Source: Tsukamurella paurometabola DSM 20162 (GTDB lineage: Bacteria > Actinomycetota > Actinomycetes > Mycobacteriales > Mycobacteriaceae). From it: a stretch of 64,000 nucleotides of DNA. The stretch lies in the NCBI RefSeq assembly GCF_000092225.1, contig NC_014158.1, forward strand, positions 2,790,001 through 2,854,000. Reading direction: 5' to 3'. Position numbers and translations under genes: made by a program. Below are positions 8,437-17,300 of this stretch, piece after piece. Numbering within the stretch: the first letter of the stretch is position 1; every line of letters starts with the position of its first letter. The notes beneath the pieces were generated by a model, which saw only the letters and a list, made by a program, of their open reading frames with translations, was not told the origin of the DNA and did no database searches.

Positions 8437-9357
8437 ATGAGTTCAGCCAACTTTGAGCCAACCCGCGAGGGAGGCGAGCCCGACGGTGCCGGGCCAGCCC
8501 CCGTCGCGCAGGCGCGCAAGGCCCGCAAGCAGCGCAAGCTCCGCCGCAAGCTCGCCAGCGCCGCGCTGCTGATCGGAGGCCTCCTGGCCGCCGGCGGTAT
8601 CGCCACCGTCGCCACTCCCACCCCGCAGGTCGCGGTCGCCGAGGGCGGCGACGCGGCCCAGATCGAAGCGGGCAAGGAGCTCTACAAGACCTCGTGCATC
8701 AGCTGCCACGGCGCCGCGCTCGAGGGCGTCAAGGATCGCGGTCCGTCCCTCGTGGGTGTGGGTGACTCGGCCGTGTACTTCCAGGTGCACTCGGGCCGCA
8801 TGCCCGCGACGGTCAACTCGGCGCAGATCGTGCGCAAGCCGGCCAAGTTCGACACCAAGCAGATCGACGCCATGGGCGCCTACATCCAGTCGATCGGCGG
8901 AGGCCCGTCGATCGTGTGGGAGTACAACGCGGACGGCTCGATCAAGCGTGACGAGAACGGCAACCGTGTGATGGCGATGGAGTCGCTGCGCGGCACGAAC
9001 CTCGGTGCCGGCGCCGAGCTGTTCCGCCTGAACTGCGCGTCCTGCCACAACTTCACCGGCCGGGGCGGCGCCCTGTCCGGCGGTAAGTTCGCCCCGGTCC
9101 TCGACCCGGCGAACGAGCAGGAGATCTACGCCGCGATGCTGACCGGCCCCCAGAACATGCCGAAGTTCTCGGATCGCCAGCTGTCGCAGGAAGAGAAGAA
9201 GAACATCATCGGCTTCATCAAGAACGCCAAGGAGACGCAGTCCCCCGGCGGCTTCGGGCTCGGCGGTTTCGGTACCGCTTCCGAGGGCATGGTCATGTGG
9301 GCCACCGGGATGATCGCCGTCGTCGCCGCTGCGATGTGGGTTGGGAGCAGGAATTGA
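8437..9357 (+). CDS. qcrC: diheme cytochrome c subunit of the bcc complex
   Basis: A 306-residue membrane-anchored cytochrome cc. An N-terminal anchor spans residues 40-60. Two c-type heme sites follow, C87-ISCH and C200-ASCH, with a C-terminal transmembrane helix near 280-300. Two hemes on one subunit replace a soluble cytochrome c and pass electrons directly to the aa3 oxidase, as in mycobacteria and corynebacteria. GAGGG precedes the ATG. The stop overlaps the TTG start of qcrA, so translation is coupled. Confidence 0.97.
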   Translation: MSSANFEPTREGGEPDGAGPAPVAQARKARKQRKLRRKLASAALLIGGLLAAGGIATVATPTPQVAVAEGGDAAQIEAGKELYKTSCISCHGAALEGVKDRGPSLVGVGDSAVYFQVHSGRMPATVNSAQIVRKPAKFDTKQIDAMGAYIQSIGGGPSIVWEYNADGSIKRDENGNRVMAMESLRGTNLGAGAELFRLNCASCHNFTGRGGALSGGKFAPVLDPANEQEIYAAMLTGPQNMPKFSDRQLSQEEKKNIIGFIKNAKETQSPGGFGLGGFGTASEGMVMWATGMIAVVAAAMWVGSRN

Positions 9358-10535
9358 CCGCCAAGCCGTTGAACAACGTCCCGTCGGACGACGAACTGGA
9401 CAACCTCTCGCACGACGAGTTGGTGAAACTCGGTACCAACCTCGACGGTGTCGAGCTGGTCTACCGCGAGCCGCGCTGGCCCGAGTCGGGCACGCGCGCC
9501 GAGAAGCGCGCCGAGCGCACCGTCGCGCTGTGGTTCTTCCTCGCCGGAGTGTTCGCCCTCGCGTTCCTGGGCACCTTCCTCTTCTGGCCCTGGGAGTACA
9601 AGGGCGTCGATGACGACGGCTACTGGTGGTACACGCTGTACACGCCGGCGCTCGGTGTGACCGCGGGCCTCTCGCTGCTGTCGGTGTTCATCGGCGCCGT
9701 GCTGTTCACCAAGAAGTTCATTCCCGAGGAGATCGCGGTCCAGCAGCGGCACGACGCCGGCGGCTCGGCCAAGGTCGACAAGCTGACCACCGGCGCCCTG
9801 TTCAAGGACGCGCTGGATACCTCCACGCTCCCCCGCCGCAAGATGATCCTGGCCTCGGCCGGATTCGGCGTGGGCGTGCTGGGTCTCGCCGCCGCCGCGG
9901 GCTTCCTCGGTGGACTGATCAAGAACCCGTGGGCCAAGCGCGAGGCCTCGCCGCTGTGGCACACCGGCTGGTCGCCGTACTGGGACTCGTACAAGAACGA
10001 CTTCAGCAACGAGCTGAACACCGAGACGGTGTTCCTGCGCAACGATGTGGGCGACCCGTACAAGGTGAAGCTGGTCCGCCCCGAGGACATGGACGCGGGC
10101 GGCATGATGACCGTCTTCCCGTGGCGCGTCTCGGACGGTTTCGGTGAGACCGAGGAGTCCCGTAAGAAGCTGCTGCACGGCCTCAAGGGCATCCGTAACC
10201 CCGTCATGCTGATCCGCCTGCGCCCCGACGACGGCGTGCGCGCGATCAAGCGGCAGGGCCAGGAGAGCTTCAACTACGGCGATTACTGGGCCTACACCAA
10301 GGTGTGCAGCCACTTCGGTTGCCCCACCTCGCTGTACGAGCAGCAGACCAACCGCATCCTCTGCCCGTGCCACCAGTCGCAGTTCAACGCGCTCGAGTAC
10401 GGCAAGCCGGTCTTCGGCCCCGCCGCCCGTGCGCTGGCACAGCTGCCGATCTCGGTCAACGAGCAGGGTTACATGGTCGCCAACGGCGACTTCATCGAGC
10501 AGGTCGGACCGGCCTTCTGGGAGGCGACGCACTGA
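9354..10535 (+). CDS. qcrA: Rieske iron-sulfur subunit of the bcc complex
   Basis: A 393-residue subunit starting at TTG, which overlaps the qcrC stop and has GGGAGCAGG upstream; a longer in-frame start reads as out-of-frame qcrC. Three membrane helices (about 56-80, 96-118, 165-189) precede the Rieske domain. The [2Fe-2S] ligands are C318/H320 (CSHFGC) and C337/H340 (CPCH), with C323 and C339 placed for the stabilising disulfide. Three helices and a cytoplasmic N-terminal extension are typical of actinobacterial QcrA. The gene overlaps qcrB by one base (TGATG). Confidence 0.97.
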   Translation: MTAKPLNNVPSDDELDNLSHDELVKLGTNLDGVELVYREPRWPESGTRAEKRAERTVALWFFLAGVFALAFLGTFLFWPWEYKGVDDDGYWWYTLYTPALGVTAGLSLLSVFIGAVLFTKKFIPEEIAVQQRHDAGGSAKVDKLTTGALFKDALDTSTLPRRKMILASAGFGVGVLGLAAAAGFLGGLIKNPWAKREASPLWHTGWSPYWDSYKNDFSNELNTETVFLRNDVGDPYKVKLVRPEDMDAGGMMTVFPWRVSDGFGETEESRKKLLHGLKGIRNPVMLIRLRPDDGVRAIKRQGQESFNYGDYWAYTKVCSHFGCPTSLYEQQTNRILCPCHQSQFNALEYGKPVFGPAARALAQLPISVNEQGYMVANGDFIEQVGPAFWEATH

Positions 10536-12160
10536 TGACGACGATCGGAGATCGTGTCGCGCAGCAGGCCGAAGAGGTCGACTCGCGATACCACCTGGCT
10601 GCCGGAATCCGCCGCCAGATCAACAAGGTCTTCCCCACGCACTGGTCGTTCATGCTGGGTGAGATCGCGCTGTACAGCTTCGTGATCCTGCTGCTGTCGG
10701 GCGTGTACCTCACCCTGTTCTTCGACCCGTCGCTGGCCGAGGTCCATTACAGCGGCGCCTACGAGCCGCTCAACGGCGTCACGATGTCGCGTGCCTTCGC
10801 CACCACTCTGGACATCTCGTTCGAGGTCCGCGGCGGTCTGTTCGTGCGCCAGGTCCACCACTGGGCGGCCCTGATGTTCGCGGCGTCGATCATCATCCAC
10901 ATGGCCCGCATCTTCTTCACGGGCGCGTTCCGCCGCCCGCGCGAGGCGAACTGGCTGATCGGCTGCGCGCTGCTCGCGCTGGCGATGTTCGAGGGCTTCT
11001 TCGGCTACTCGATCCCGGACGACCTGCTCTCGGGCACCGGCGTTCGTGCCGCCATGTCGGGCATCGTGATCGGACTGCCGATCATCGGTACCTGGATGCA
11101 CTGGTTGATCTTCGGCGGTGACTTCCCCGGCGACATCTTCATCAGCCGCCTGTACGTGGCGCACGTGCTGCTCTTCCCGGGCATCATCCTGGCGCTCATC
11201 GCCGGCCACCTGGCGCTGGTCTGGTACCAGAAGCACACGCAGTTCGCGGGCCCCGGCCGCACCGAGGAGAACGTGGTGGGTGTGCGCATCCTCCCCGTGT
11301 TCGCGGTGAAGACCGGCGCCTACTTCGCGGCTACCTTCGGCATCATCGCCGTGATGGCGGGCATTTTCACGATCAACCCGGTGTGGAACCTCGGCCCGTA
11401 CGATCCGGCCAAGGTGTCCGCGGGTGTGCAGCCCGATATCTATCTGATGTGGACGGACGGCCTGGCCCGTCTGTGGCCCGCCTGGGAGCTCTACTTCTGG
11501 GGTCACACCGTCCCGGGCGCCGCATTCGTGGCGATCATCGTGGGCATTATCTTCGGCCTGATGTTCGCGTACCCGTGGATCGAGAAGAAGCTCACCGGCG
11601 ACGATGCGCACCACAACATCCTGCAGCGTCCCCGCGACGTTCCGGTGCGGACCGCGATCGGCGCCATGGCGCTCGCCTTCTACATCGTGCTCACGCTGTC
11701 CTGTGTGAACGACGTCATCGCGCTGAAGTTCCACATCTCGCTGAACGCGATGACCTGGATCGGCCGTATCGGCCTGGTGATCCTGCCTCCGATCGCCTAC
11801 TGGCTGACCTACCGATTCTGCATCGGCCTGCAGCGCGCCGACCGCGCGGTGCTCAAGCACGGTATCGAGACCGGCATCATCGTGCGCCGCCCGAACGGTG
11901 AGTTCATCGAGCTGCACCAGCCGCTCGGACCGGTCGACGACCACGGTCACGCCGTTCCGCTCCCCTACGAGGGTGCGGTCGTCCCGACCAAGGCGAACCA
12001 GCTCGGTGCTGCCGGCCAGCCGGGAACGGGTTCGTTCCTGCGGGCCGACCCCGCCGACGAGCAGCGGGCCAACGCCGAGCGCGACCACGAGAACGAGGTC
12101 AAGGCGCTCGAGGCCCTGAAGAAGGTGCAGGACAACGGCGGCAAGATCGACGTCGAGTAA
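10535..12160 (+). CDS. qcrB: cytochrome b subunit of the bcc complex
   Basis: A 541-residue polytopic protein, starting at ATG within the TGATG overlap. The N-terminal b-domain has the heme-ligand helices ([12 protein letters not shown] and later [21 protein letters not shown]), followed by the C-terminal helices and a long hydrophilic tail after residue 440. The quinol-oxidising PEWY-equivalent region appears as [10 protein letters not shown]. It oxidises menaquinol and is the target of the imidazopyridine class in M. tuberculosis. The chromosomal synteny block ends here; the IS30 terminal repeat begins 35 bases after the stop. Confidence 0.97.
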   Translation: MTTIGDRVAQQAEEVDSRYHLAAGIRRQINKVFPTHWSFMLGEIALYSFVILLLSGVYLTLFFDPSLAEVHYSGAYEPLNGVTMSRAFATTLDISFEVRGGLFVRQVHHWAALMFAASIIIHMARIFFTGAFRRPREANWLIGCALLALAMFEGFFGYSIPDDLLSGTGVRAAMSGIVIGLPIIGTWMHWLIFGGDFPGDIFISRLYVAHVLLFPGIILALIAGHLALVWYQKHTQFAGPGRTEENVVGVRILPVFAVKTGAYFAATFGIIAVMAGIFTINPVWNLGPYDPAKVSAGVQPDIYLMWTDGLARLWPAWELYFWGHTVPGAAFVAIIVGIIFGLMFAYPWIEKKLTGDDAHHNILQRPRDVPVRTAIGAMALAFYIVLTLSCVNDVIALKFHISLNAMTWIGRIGLVILPPIAYWLTYRFCIGLQRADRAVLKHGIETGIIVRRPNGEFIELHQPLGPVDDHGHAVPLPYEGAVVPTKANQLGAAGQPGTGSFLRADPADEQRANAERDHENEVKALEALKKVQDNGGKIDVE

Positions 12161-12195
12161 GTCCACAGCAACGACTGCGGCCCCTCCCCCACGGC

Positions 12196-12221
12196 GGATT
12201 CTAGGGATCGTCGCAACACCG
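12196..12221 (+). repeat. IS30 left terminal inverted repeat
   Basis: It begins GGATTCTAGGGATCG and ends CGCAACACCG. It matches the reverse complement of 13946-13971 at 22 of 26 bases, with mismatches at repeat positions 3, 10, 15 and 16. It is oriented outside-to-inside, as expected for a true element end. Confidence 0.75.
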
Positions 12222-12245
12222 AGCCTGGTAGGGCCCACCATACGG

Positions 12246-12278
12246 AAGTGCTCCGCTGAGTATTCCAGCGGAGCGCTT
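12246..12278. terminator. 13-bp stem hairpin, probable terminator
   Basis: The arms 12246-12258 (AAGTGCTCCGCTG) and 12266-12278 pair over 13 bases with a single G-T pair and a 7-base loop. There is no long T tract, so it could terminate qcrB transcription or shield the element from outside readthrough. It lies inside the terminal repeats. Confidence 0.55.
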
Positions 12279-12297
12279 CTGGGATCCGCGGTGCTCG

Positions 12298-12327
12298 TTG
12301 CATTACGTGCACGCATTCGCATATAAT
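12298..12327 (+). promoter_or_regulatory. consensus sigma-70-type promoter for the His-rich gene
   Basis: TTGCAT (12298-12303) and a perfect TATAAT (12322-12327) are separated by 18 bases. The predicted transcription start falls about seven bases after the -10 box, at the ATG at 12335, which would give a leaderless mRNA. Such an AT-rich consensus box stands out in this high-GC window. Confidence 0.65.
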
Positions 12328-12334
12328 CATGCCT

Positions 12335-12493
12335 ATGACGATGACGCGCACTGAGCACCTGGCACACGACCACTCCGACCATGCCCATGGACCCGACTGC
12401 GGCCACGAGGCTATCCAGCACGGCGATCACGTGGACTACGTCCACGATGGGCACCGTCACGCTCCGCATGGTGACCACTACGACGAGCACTGA
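12335..12493 (+). CDS. small His-rich putative metal-binding protein
   Basis: A 52-residue protein, or 54 if the first ATG at 12329 is used; that ATG is too close to the -10 box. It contains 14 histidines and many aspartates, with one CGH motif and a C-terminal run of the form VDYVHDGHRHAPHGDHYDEH. I recall similar short His-rich proteins in actinobacteria near zinc or nickel homeostasis genes, sometimes misnamed threonine dehydratase. Zinc buffering is a guess. It reads opposite to the transposase and lies inside the best pair of IS30 terminal repeats. Confidence 0.75.
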   Translation: MTMTRTEHLAHDHSDHAHGPDCGHEAIQHGDHVDYVHDGHRHAPHGDHYDEH

Positions 12494-12546
12494 TCCAAAC
12501 GCCGCACGATGTCCTACGCTCGCGATACGAGCGCGGGGCATCGGTG

Positions 12547-13920
12547 CTAGCGAGCTGTAATGAGGTCACGCAAACGCTCGGCTGGTGTCTTCCAGCCGAG
12601 CGTTTTGCGTGGTCGGCGATTGAGTTTCTGGGCGACGAGTTCGAGGTCTTCGCGGCCGTAGGCGCTCAGGTCGGTGCCTTTCGGGAAGTACTGGCGCAGT
12701 AGTCCATTGGTGTTCTCGTTGCTTCCGCGCTGCCAGGGTGAGTGGGGATCGCAGAAGTAGACCGGAACCCCGGTGGCGACCGTGAATTGTTGGTGGGCGG
12801 CCATCTCGCAGCCCTGGTCCCAGGTCAGTGATCCCCGCAAATGTCCTGGGAGATTTCCGATCAACGAAACCAGCACGTCACGGACTTCTTCGGCGGAGTG
12901 GCCGCCAGGCAGGTGGCCGAGCATGACGTAGCGGGTGGAGCGTTCGACGAGTGTGACGATCGCGGACTCGCTGCGAGTACCGACGATCAGGTCACCTTCC
13001 CAGTGGCCTGGCACGGCTCGATCCTCGACCTCGGCGGGCCGGTCGGAGATCATCACCATCTTGTCGACGAATCGTCTGGTGCGATGTTCGGCGCGGCGGT
13101 GGGGCTTGCGGCGGGTGCGGCCCGTTCGCAAGGCCATCGCGACTTCACGGCGCAGGCCGCCCCGAGCCTGAACGTAGATCGACTGGTAGATCGTCTCGAC
13201 GCTCACACGCATACTTTGCTCGTTGGGGAACTCGGTCACTAGAGAGTGACATATCTGCTCTGGGGACCACTGGTCCTGCAGTTTGTTCTCGACGTAGTCC
13301 CGCAGCGGACCGGCCTGGGCCAGTTTCGCTGGCTTCGGCCGTGACCGGCTCTTTTCCCACCTGCGGTGCGCCTGATGCGGGCGATAGGCACCGTTGACAA
13401 CGCCAGCGTCGATCTCCCGTTTGATCGTCGATGCTGGCCGGCCGAGCTCCCTGCCGATGGCCCGCAGCGATGCCCCCTCGCGGCGCATGTCAGCGATAGT
13501 TTCCCGCTCGGTCAAGGTCAGAAACCGTGGATGCAGGCTCCGCTGCCTCGGTGCATCCGATTCCACTCCGACCCACGTGACCGCACCTGTCAGGTAATCG
13601 ATCTTGCGTCCGTCGGGATGGATACGAGTATCGCCAATCTTGCGCACCCCTCGATCCCAGTCCCCAGCAGTGCGAACGCTGACACCGACACGCCGAGCAG
13701 CGTCCGGCCGCAGCACCCCCTCACGGCGAAGCCGGTCGTACTCGGCCCGGCCGGGATGACCACCATTGCTAGTGCTCCCACGTCCACGCAGGCCCGCCCT
13801 GCGCATCCATCCAAACGCCGTATTCACTGTCACCCCCGCCGCCCTAGCAGCGACCGACACATTGCCGTCAGACACGTCCAATTCCTTGAAGAACCTCTTC
13901 TTCACCATCGGTGAATGCAC
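12547..13920 (-). CDS. IS30-family transposase
   Basis: A 457-residue DDE transposase. The N-terminal region has helix-turn-helix segments (VSVAARAAGVTVNTAFGWMRRAGL and the LTLRE-type TLTERETIADMRREGASLRAIGRELGRPAS). The C-terminal integrase core has Asp in HWEGDLIVG, Asp in LTWDQGCEM and Glu in SPWQRGSNENTNGLLRQYFPKG. It looks intact and full length. GTG at 13920 or ATG at 13908 could be the start; neither has a clear ribosome site. The stop (TAG) lies beside the weaker alternative left end. Confidence 0.93.
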   Translation of the reverse strand: MHSPMVKKRFFKELDVSDGNVSVAARAAGVTVNTAFGWMRRAGLRGRGSTSNGGHPGRAEYDRLRREGVLRPDAARRVGVSVRTAGDWDRGVRKIGDTRIHPDGRKIDYLTGAVTWVGVESDAPRQRSLHPRFLTLTERETIADMRREGASLRAIGRELGRPASTIKREIDAGVVNGAYRPHQAHRRWEKSRSRPKPAKLAQAGPLRDYVENKLQDQWSPEQICHSLVTEFPNEQSMRVSVETIYQSIYVQARGGLRREVAMALRTGRTRRKPHRRAEHRTRRFVDKMVMISDRPAEVEDRAVPGHWEGDLIVGTRSESAIVTLVERSTRYVMLGHLPGGHSAEEVRDVLVSLIGNLPGHLRGSLTWDQGCEMAAHQQFTVATGVPVYFCDPHSPWQRGSNENTNGLLRQYFPKGTDLSAYGREDLELVAQKLNRRPRKTLGWKTPAERLRDLITAR

Positions 13921-13961
13921 GATCCCCGCAACTCCTTGCTATCCGCGGTGTTGCGGGGATC
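13921..13961. repeat. internal inverted repeat at the transposase end of IS30
   Basis: GATCCCCGCAAC (13921-13932) is the exact reverse complement of GTTGCGGGGATC (13950-13961), with 17 bases between. The right arm is part of the terminal repeat. The transposase therefore has a second inverted copy of its end sequence just before its start codon, suitable for autoregulation or blocking external translation. Confidence 0.6.
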
Positions 13962-13971
13962 GCTAGAACCC
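13946..13971 (-). repeat. IS30 right terminal inverted repeat
   Basis: On the minus strand it reads GGGTTCTAGCGATCCCCGC and ends CAACACCG. An in-frame TAG at 13964-13966 within it stops upstream read-through into the GH3 frame, and GH3 coding sequence resumes directly beyond it. Confidence 0.75.
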
Positions 13972-13972
13972 A

Positions 13973-15274
13973 CGATACGCCCAGTGGGGCCTGTACTTCC
14001 AATTGCTCGGCCTGAGGCGGGTGGAACCATGGACCGCGCTCGACCTCTCCTGGGACCGGACCGCCAGCACCGAGACCCACGGCGCGTTCCCCGTCTACGG
14101 GATATCGCAGCGCTGGGAGTCGCTGGGCGGCAACGACTGGACACCGCCGTGGTTCTCCGCCCCCTGGTTCACCGACGATGTCAACTCCCTCGACAGCGCG
14201 GACCGCCTCTACGCGAAAATGCGGCTGCTCGCTGGCAAGGACGTCCGGATGATCGTCTCGGTGAACCCATCGAAGATCGTGATGCTAGCCGAGCAACTGC
14301 GCGACCGGAGCGACGAACTGATCGACGACATCCGCGGAGGCGCCCTCCTCGGCCGACCGCATCCCGCCGTCTCCCCCGACCGCGAGCTCGCCGCGCGCCT
14401 ATCCGTCCTGCGGGGACGTGAACGGCGCCCGCTGCGACTGACCGACGTCTTCGCGCGACTCGACCTTGTCGTCTGCTGGATGTCTGGATCTGCCCGGTTC
14501 TACGAGGCGTGGATGCGTGACCTGATCCCCGATGTGGCGATCCTCCCGTTCAGCACTACCGGGACCGAGGGCATCGTGACCCTACCCATCGACGGCCACA
14601 CCACTGCGGGCCCGCTCGCGACGAATCAGGGTCTGTACGAATTCTTCTCGATCGACGACGAGGGCGAGACGACCGGCGAATCGGTCCCGATGGAGCACCT
14701 CGAGCGCGGCGGACAGTACCGGCTGGTCATGAGTCAGGCCAACGGTCTGTACCGATACGACGTGGGCGACAACTACCGGGTGGTCGGTCACGTCGGAGGC
14801 ACCCCGCGACTGGAGTTCCAGGGCCGCGCAGGCGTGCGCAGTTCGTTCACCGGCGAGAAGCTCACTGACTCCGACCTCCACACAACAGTCGCACGGACGA
14901 CCAGCGGCTGCGGACGGCTCCCCTTCTTCACCGCGATTCCGGTGTGGGGCACGCCGCCGCGCTACGTCGTCGCGATGGAGTCCAGCGAGGTTCTCGACGC
15001 GAAGTCGCTGATCGACCTCGCGCCCCGCCTCGACGCGGTCCTGCAGGAGGTGAACATCGAATACGGCGAGAAGCGCAAGTCCCAGCGACTCTCATCGATC
15101 GAGGTGGTTCCGCTGCGCAGCGGGGCGTTCAAGGAGCTCACCGAGTATCGCCTCGCGCAGGGGGCTGCGCCCGCGCAGATCAAACACCACTGGCTCCAGT
15201 CGGATTCGGCGGTGCTGTCGATTCTCAACGAGATCGGCGTGGTGTCCGCGGGTACCCTGGTCGGCCGCTCATGA
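13973..15274 (+). pseudogene. GH3-family acyl-acid-amido synthetase, 5' truncated by IS30
   Basis: An open frame of about 433 residues that runs to the edge of the IS30 repeat without a credible start; family members have about 500-600 residues, so roughly 100 N-terminal residues are missing. GH3 landmarks are the SVNPSK region, VVCWMSGSARFYEAW, STTGTEGIVTLP, the LYEFFSIDDE metal/ATP region and NGLYRYDVGDNYRVVG, followed by a C-terminal subdomain. GH3 enzymes adenylate a carboxylic acid and join it to an amino acid. The TTG at 14003 could give a shortened product, probably inactive because an adenylation segment is lost. It overlaps the next gene in an ATGA. Confidence 0.8.
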
Positions 15275-16113
15275 GCACCAGTCGTGTGACCTACCCCGTG
15301 CCCGCGCGGGACGGGATCGAGCTGACGCTGCACCACTGGCGGGCGGCCGACGAGCGGGCTGCGGTGGCCTACGTGCACGGACTGCAATCGCACGCCGGAT
15401 GGCTCTCCGAGACGGGACCCGAAATCGCGGCTCGCGGCGTATCGGTGTTCGCGCTGGATCGCCGCGGCTCGGGCTCCAGCGGGGGGCCGCGGGGCGACCT
15501 GCCCACGGCCGGCCTGGTGCTCAACGACTATCGCCGCGGCGTGGCGACGATCCGCGCCCACACGGACGCTCCGCTGACAGGCGCCGGCCAGAGCTTCGGC
15601 GGCAGCGTTCTCGCCGCCCTGGTCGCCGACCAGGCGCCGCTGTTCGACGGGGTCGCCTTCATTGCCCCCGCGCTCGGCCAGCAGCGGGCCCGGCTGCGCG
15701 AGGCGGCGCTCGCGGAGCGGCGCGCGGAGGACTCCATCGACGAGCGGGCCGTTCCGTTGGAGGATCGGGACTACACCGACGATCCGGAGCGGCTCGCGTA
15801 CATGGCGGAGGATCCCCTCATGGTCCGCCGAGTGCCGGCGCGAACCTTCGCGACGATGGTCGCCCTTGAGGATCGGTACATCGCCGCGCCGCGCTGGTCA
15901 GTCCCGCGCATCGTGCACCTCGCCGTGCCGCGCACGGATCCGATCATCGACCTGGCAGCAGCCGCGTCCGTGTTGGCGGCGCGCGTGCCCGTGGTGCGGT
16001 CGTCGACGTTCGGAACCGACCACCACTACCTCGAGTTCACCGGCGCCCGCCGCGCATACTGGGACTGGCTCGCCGACACCGCGCTCACCGCGACGATCAG
16101 AGCGAGCGCATGA
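15271..16113 (+). CDS. alpha/beta hydrolase
   Basis: A 280-residue serine hydrolase in the monoacylglycerol-lipase-like group. The oxyanion-hole region is YVHGLQSHAGW, the nucleophile is Ser108 in GQSFGG, an acid is likely in the PRTDPIID stretch, and the C-terminal His is in TDHHYLEF. There is no signal peptide, so it acts in the cytoplasm. ATGA overlaps at both ends couple it to the GH3 and enolase-type genes. Context suggests hydrolysis of an ester or amide intermediate of the same pathway; the substrate is unknown. Confidence 0.85.
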   Translation: MSTSRVTYPVPARDGIELTLHHWRAADERAAVAYVHGLQSHAGWLSETGPEIAARGVSVFALDRRGSGSSGGPRGDLPTAGLVLNDYRRGVATIRAHTDAPLTGAGQSFGGSVLAALVADQAPLFDGVAFIAPALGQQRARLREAALAERRAEDSIDERAVPLEDRDYTDDPERLAYMAEDPLMVRRVPARTFATMVALEDRYIAAPRWSVPRIVHLAVPRTDPIIDLAAAASVLAARVPVVRSSTFGTDHHYLEFTGARRAYWDWLADTALTATIRASA

Positions 16114-17300
16114 TCGAACGCATCGATGTCGCGATCGCCGAGATCGGCTTCCGCACCGCCTTCAGCCACGCCACCAAGACCCGGCGGCGATCCGCCTCGG
16201 TGCTAGTGACGGTGCACACCGAAGACGGCGAGATCGGGTGGGGTGAGGCCGCGCCGCGGCCGTACGTGACGGGCGAGGACATCGACACCGTGATCGCGAT
16301 ACTCACTGCGTGGCGGCCCGAGGAACTCACCGGCATGCGCTCTGGCGACTTCGGCCGCGACCTCACCGCCCTCTCCGCATTGAACCTGACCGAGCGACTC
16401 GGCGGCGTCCGCGGCCACGCGACCGCGGCGGCCGTGGAGACCGCGCTGCTCGACGCGCTGTGCCGGCGCCACGACCGGTCCATGGTGTCTGCACTCAGCA
16501 CCGCCCTCGGCACCGCACCCGCCGCCGGCTTCGGCTACACCACCACGATCGACCTCACCGCCGACATCCACCGAGCGGTCGGAGCGCTGCCCCGGAAAAG
16601 GGCCCCGCACATCAAAATCAAGGCTGATCGCGACGTCGCCGCCGCTGCGTACACGGCACGACTCGTGCGACGGCTCCGGCCCGACGCCACCATCTCGGTC
16701 GACGCGAACAACTCGTGGGCGCTGGCCGACGTGCTGGCAGAGGCCGCGACCTTCTCCGATGCGGGCATCGGATGGCTCGAGGAGCCGCTCGCGGCCCGGG
16801 ACTGGTCCGGCCTCCGTACCCTCGGCGAGGCAGGTCTCCCGGTCATGCTGGACGAATCGTTCTGCGGCCCCGACGACCTCGCCACCTCAATCCGGTTCCA
16901 GGCCGCGACCCACATGAACGTGCGAGTCTCGAAGGTCGGCGGCCCTCTCCGAGCGGCGGCGGCGATCCGGGACATCCGCGCCGGCGGGCTCGACTACCAG
17001 ATCGGTGTCCAGGTCGGCGAAGTCGGACCGCTGTGGGCCACCGGCCGGGCCCTGGCTGCCGTCGCCACCGACGCCGCGGCGGTGGAGGTGGGCCGCCAGG
17101 ACGAGTGGTTCGCGCAGCCGCTCACCTCCCCCGGATACCACGTCGACCGCGAACACGGCCTGGCCGCACCCGTGGTCGGGTCCGGCCACGGAGTGCGACC
17201 GACGGCGTGGCTGTCGTCGCAACTGACCCCCGCCGTCGGCTGGACCCTCGGCGACGGCTGGACCACCCTGTCGACCAACTCCCGGAAGGCGGCCCGATGA
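16110..17300 (+). CDS. enolase-superfamily enzyme, muconate-lactonising (MLE) subgroup
   Basis: A 396-residue barrel enzyme with the general-base KxK pair K169/K171 (HIKIKAD), metal ligands D198 (SVDANNSW), E224 (WLEEPL) and D248 (MLDES), and K275 on the opposite face (VRVSKVGG). This set defines the MLE subgroup: cycloisomerases, o-succinylbenzoate synthases, N-acylamino acid racemases and dipeptide epimerases. The C-terminal GVQVGEVG motif differs from the GCMxES of dipeptide epimerases, so the reaction is open. Next to a GH3 amido synthetase, racemisation of an N-acyl amino acid is an attractive but unproven idea. Confidence 0.88.
   Translation: MIERIDVAIAEIGFRTAFSHATKTRRRSASVLVTVHTEDGEIGWGEAAPRPYVTGEDIDTVIAILTAWRPEELTGMRSGDFGRDLTALSALNLTERLGGVRGHATAAAVETALLDALCRRHDRSMVSALSTALGTAPAAGFGYTTTIDLTADIHRAVGALPRKRAPHIKIKADRDVAAAAYTARLVRRLRPDATISVDANNSWALADVLAEAATFSDAGIGWLEEPLAARDWSGLRTLGEAGLPVMLDESFCGPDDLATSIRFQAATHMNVRVSKVGGPLRAAAAIRDIRAGGLDYQIGVQVGEVGPLWATGRALAAVATDAAAVEVGRQDEWFAQPLTSPGYHVDREHGLAAPVVGSGHGVRPTAWLSSQLTPAVGWTLGDGWTTLSTNSRKAAR

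Larger units (their letters stand above)
12196..13971. mobile_element. IS30-family insertion sequence, apparently with a passenger gene
   Basis: The outer limits are set by 26-base inverted repeats at 12196-12221 and 13946-13971 that match at 22 positions. Between them lie a hairpin, a consensus promoter, a His-rich 52-residue gene and the transposase. At 1776 bases this is longer than ordinary IS30 elements (about 1.1-1.5 kb) because of the extra 350 bases on the left. An alternative left end near 12543 matches only 11 of 13 bases and would overlap the transposase stop. No convincing target duplication is visible (flanks GGC and ACG), and the right end cuts into the GH3 gene. Confidence 0.75.

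Noticed and set aside
12329-12334. First ATG of the His-rich gene
   Set aside because: It begins one base after the TATAAT box and so would lie upstream of the predicted transcript start.
10469-12541. Minus-strand frame of about 690 codons opposite qcrB
   Set aside because: It is a shadow of qcrB and the IS region, with low-complexity basic/acidic content and no motif.
12543-12555. Alternative left end of IS30 beside the transposase stop
   Set aside because: GGTGCTAGCGAGC matches the right end at only 11 of 13 bases and then diverges, compared with 22 of 26 at 12196-12221. It is kept only as a fallback.
14003-15274. Calling the GH3 gene intact from the TTG at 14003
   Set aside because: In-frame, family-like sequence continues upstream to the IS boundary and the product would be about 100 residues short; no ribosome site precedes the TTG.
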